Of a DNA stretch of 7,751 nucleotides, positions 6,295 to 7,751 are shown one piece after another (position 1 is the stretch's first letter; the number at the start of each line of letters is the position of its first letter). Source of the DNA: an uncultured Burkholderiales bacterium (GTDB taxonomy: Bacteria; Pseudomonadota; Gammaproteobacteria; Burkholderiales; Burkholderiaceae_E); contig CAIKZV010000343.1 in NCBI GenBank assembly GCA_903831925.1, positions 1 through 7,751 of the forward strand, given 5' to 3'. The translations under genes and the position numbers were made by a program. The notes beneath the pieces were generated by a model. That model did not search any database, was not told the origin of the DNA, and saw only the letters and a list, made by a program, of their open reading frames with translations.

Positions 6295-6801
6295 ATGACT
6301 TCCCACGTCCTGATCCTGTGCACACACAACTCGGCGCGCAGCGTGCTCGCTGAAGGCATGCTCAATCACTGGGCGACGGGGCTTGGCCGCGACGTCAAGG
6401 CCCACAGCGCCGGCAGCGCCCCCAGCGGTCGCATCAACCCGTTTGCGATCGAGGCCCTGCAAAACGCCGGCATCGATACCAGCACCTGTCGCAGCAAGAG
6501 CTGGGACGAGTTCAGCCTCGACGATGCACCGCCGCTGTCCATCGTGATCACCGTCTGCGACAGCGCCGCAGCCGAGACCTGCCCGGTGTTCTTCGGTGGC
6601 CACGGCGGTCAACCTGTGAAGGTGCATTGGGGCTATCCCGACCCCTCGAATGCGGAGGGCGGCGATGCAGGCAAGCGGCGCGCCTTCGAACTCACTCGCC
6701 AGGCCATCGGCTATCGGATGCTGCAGCTGCTTCAACTGCCGCTGGCGACCATGAGCAAGGTCGACCTTCAATCTGAACTTGTCGCCATCGGGCAGCGCTG
6801 A
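6295..6801 (+). CDS. arsC: arsenate reductase, low-molecular-weight phosphatase fold
   Basis: A 168-residue ArsC of the tyrosine-phosphatase-like class, reducing As(V) to As(III) in the cytoplasm. The P-loop is C9-T-H-N-S-A-R15-S16 (CX5R-S), giving the nucleophile and oxyanion-binding arginine. The general acid is D116 in GYPDPS. Two further cysteines, C88 and C96, lie in VCDSAAAETCPVF and correspond in position to the resolving C82 and C89 of Staphylococcus aureus ArsC, with one extra residue between them. This suggests a C9-C88-C96 disulfide relay regenerated by thioredoxin, although other reductants cannot be excluded. The E. coli R773 glutaredoxin-type ArsC is an unrelated fold. The gene lies 12 bases after arsR and 3 before the channel gene. 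The last 25 residues or so are beyond the usual catalytic core. Confidence 0.93.
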   Translation: MTSHVLILCTHNSARSVLAEGMLNHWATGLGRDVKAHSAGSAPSGRINPFAIEALQNAGIDTSTCRSKSWDEFSLDDAPPLSIVITVCDSAAAETCPVFFGGHGGQPVKVHWGYPDPSNAEGGDAGKRRAFELTRQAIGYRMLQLLQLPLATMSKVDLQSELVAIGQR

Positions 6802-6804
6802 GCC

Positions 6805-7500
6805 ATGGTTGACCTGCCCCGAAAACTGTTTGCCGAGGCGCTCGGCACCGCATTGCTGCTGGCCGTTGTGATTGGCTCGGGCATCATGGCCGAGCGACTT
6901 TGCGCAGGCAATATCGCGGTCGCATTGCTTGCCAACACCCTGGCAACCGTCGGCGGCCTGTACATTCTGATCGAGGTGTTCGGCCCGGTCAGCGGGGCCC
7001 ACTTCAATCCGGCGGTCAGCGCTGTGATGGCCTGGCGCGGCGAATTGCCCAAAGCCATGCTGGCGCCTTACGTCGTCGCACAACTGGCCGGGGCGATGCT
7101 GGGCGCCTGGCTGGCACATGCGATGTTCGACATGACCATCCTGCAGTTTTCGACCAAGGTGCGCAGCGGGACCGGTCAGTGGATCGCCGAGGCGGTCGCC
7201 ACCGCCGGGTTGCTGCTGGTCATCCTGCGTGCACCGGCGGCAAGGGTCGCCCCCATGGTCGCCGCGTACATCGGTGCGGCCTACTGGTTCACCGCCTCGA
7301 CCTCGTTTGCGAATCCGGCAGCGGCCTTCGGGCGGATGTTCAGCGACAGCTTTGCCGGCATCGCCCCGGCAAGTGCGCCTGGCTTCGTGATTGCCCAGCT
7401 CGTCGGCGCTGCGATCGGGCTGGGCATCAACCATGCATTGCATCCTGCCAGCGTCAACGCGGCCGACGGGAAGAGGACCGTTCACCGTGTCGATCCCTGA
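6805..7500 (+). CDS. aqpS: MIP-family channel, AqpS-like arsenite channel
   Basis: A 231-residue inner-membrane aquaglyceroporin. Six hydrophobic segments are visible at about 10-30, 36-60, 84-108, 126-143, 148-166 and 193-212. The two pore half-helices carry N68-P-A70 (GAHFNPAVSAVM) and N170-P-A172 (FANPAAAFGR). In most aquaporins the second NPA is directly followed by the selectivity-filter arginine; here that place is A173. This replacement, together with the ars context, points to a wider pore for neutral solutes such as As(OH)3. It resembles S. meliloti AqpS, which acts with ArsC to release arsenite. The gene begins three bases after the arsC stop, and its last 14 bases overlap arsH. The weak upstream ribosome site suggests coupling to arsC. 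An ordinary glycerol or water channel is less likely. Confidence 0.92.
   Translation: MVDLPRKLFAEALGTALLLAVVIGSGIMAERLCAGNIAVALLANTLATVGGLYILIEVFGPVSGAHFNPAVSAVMAWRGELPKAMLAPYVVAQLAGAMLGAWLAHAMFDMTILQFSTKVRSGTGQWIAEAVATAGLLLVILRAPAARVAPMVAAYIGAAYWFTASTSFANPAAAFGRMFSDSFAGIAPASAPGFVIAQLVGAAIGLGINHALHPASVNAADGKRTVHRVDP
7471..7476 (+). promoter_or_regulatory. Shine-Dalgarno for arsH
   Basis: AAGAGG lies inside the end of the channel gene, ten bases before GTG 7487. It supports this unusual start, since no suitable ATG follows within the conserved N-terminal part of arsH. Confidence 0.55.
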
Positions 7501-7751
7501 CCTGAGCCTGCCTAACGTCGACAGCGCGCTGTTCGATTCACCCATCGGTGGACGCTTTGCAAGCGCGGGAACCTCGTCGCACGCCCCGCGCTTTCTGCTG
7601 CTCTACGGATCGCTGCGCGACCGCTCGTACAGCAAACTGCTGACCCTCGAAGCCGCGCGCCTGCTGATCACGATGGGCGGTGAGGTTCGCGTGTTCGATC
7701 CGATCGGTCTGCCACTGCCGGACTCCGCTCCGCAGACCCACCCGAAGGTGC
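7487..7751 (+). CDS. arsH: ArsH, NADPH-dependent FMN reductase/organoarsenical oxidase (5' part)
   Basis: The first 88 residues of ArsH, cut by the right edge of the window. The flavodoxin-like FMN-phosphate loop is G41-S-L-R-D-R-S-Y-S49, preceded by the beta strand PRFLLLY. The EAARLL helix, the VFDPIGLPLPD strand-loop and THPKV (84-88) are characteristic of ArsH and separate it from generic NADPH:FMN reductases. Known ArsH proteins use FMN and NADP(H) and oxidise trivalent organoarsenicals to less toxic pentavalent forms; the exact substrate here is not shown. The start is GTG, overlapping the channel gene by 14 bases, so translation is probably coupled. The first 35 residues are a typical variable N-terminal arm. 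Whether an efflux pump follows cannot be seen. Confidence 0.93.
   Translation, partial: MSIPDLSLPNVDSALFDSPIGGRFASAGTSSHAPRFLLLYGSLRDRSYSKLLTLEAARLLITMGGEVRVFDPIGLPLPDSAPQTHPKV

Noticed and set aside
6184..7545. Long minus-strand open frame (453 codons) opposite arsC, the channel gene and arsH
   Set aside because: It is antisense to three well-recognised genes, has low-complexity Gly/Arg/Asp/His-rich content and shows no family motif. Such frames are common opposite GC-rich genes.

Overview
The window is GC-rich chromosomal DNA, probably from a betaproteobacterium of the Burkholderiales/Rhodocyclales type. The order of a D-Ala-D-Ala carboxypeptidase, a D-amino-acid transaminase, a DUF493 (YbeD-like) protein, lipB and lipA matches what I recall from that class. 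All supported genes lie on the + strand and are tightly packed, with several stop/start overlaps. This placement rests on gene order and composition only, so genus and species cannot be given.

Left part (1-1523): the 3' end of a thioredoxin-fold [2Fe-2S] ferredoxin, an alpha/beta hydrolase of the COG2945 type, and a 173-residue protein I cannot assign. Middle part (about 1538-5762): a TATAAT-type promoter candidate precedes a run of five genes. These are the carboxypeptidase (dacC/dacA-like), the D-amino-acid transaminase (dat), a DUF493 regulator-like protein, lipB and lipA. dacC/dat overlap by four bases, dat/DUF493 by one, and lipB/lipA by four. The first pair links cell-wall D-alanine release to D-amino-acid metabolism. 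The last pair forms the complete endogenous route for protein lipoylation (octanoyl transfer, then sulfur insertion).

Right part (5763-7751): a 196-base non-coding gap carries a small stem-loop and then an AT-rich promoter with a perfect 14-base palindrome. It leads into an arsenic-resistance operon: arsR, an arsC of the low-molecular-weight phosphatase fold, an aquaglyceroporin of the AqpS type, and arsH (cut by the window end). The likely logic is that ArsR senses As(III) through C-terminal cysteines, ArsC reduces arsenate, the channel lets arsenite leave down its gradient, and ArsH oxidises or detoxifies organoarsenicals. No ArsB or Acr3 pump is seen in the window. The genes resemble the Sinorhizobium meliloti arsR-aqpS-arsC-arsH operon, but arsC and aqpS are in the opposite order.

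I see no CRISPR array, tRNA, rRNA or insertion sequence, and no clearly undescribed system. The points most worth a second look are the apparently leaderless arsR promoter with its operator in the spacer, the channel that lacks the selectivity-filter arginine, the cysteine layouts of ArsR and ArsC, and the unassigned 173-residue protein.
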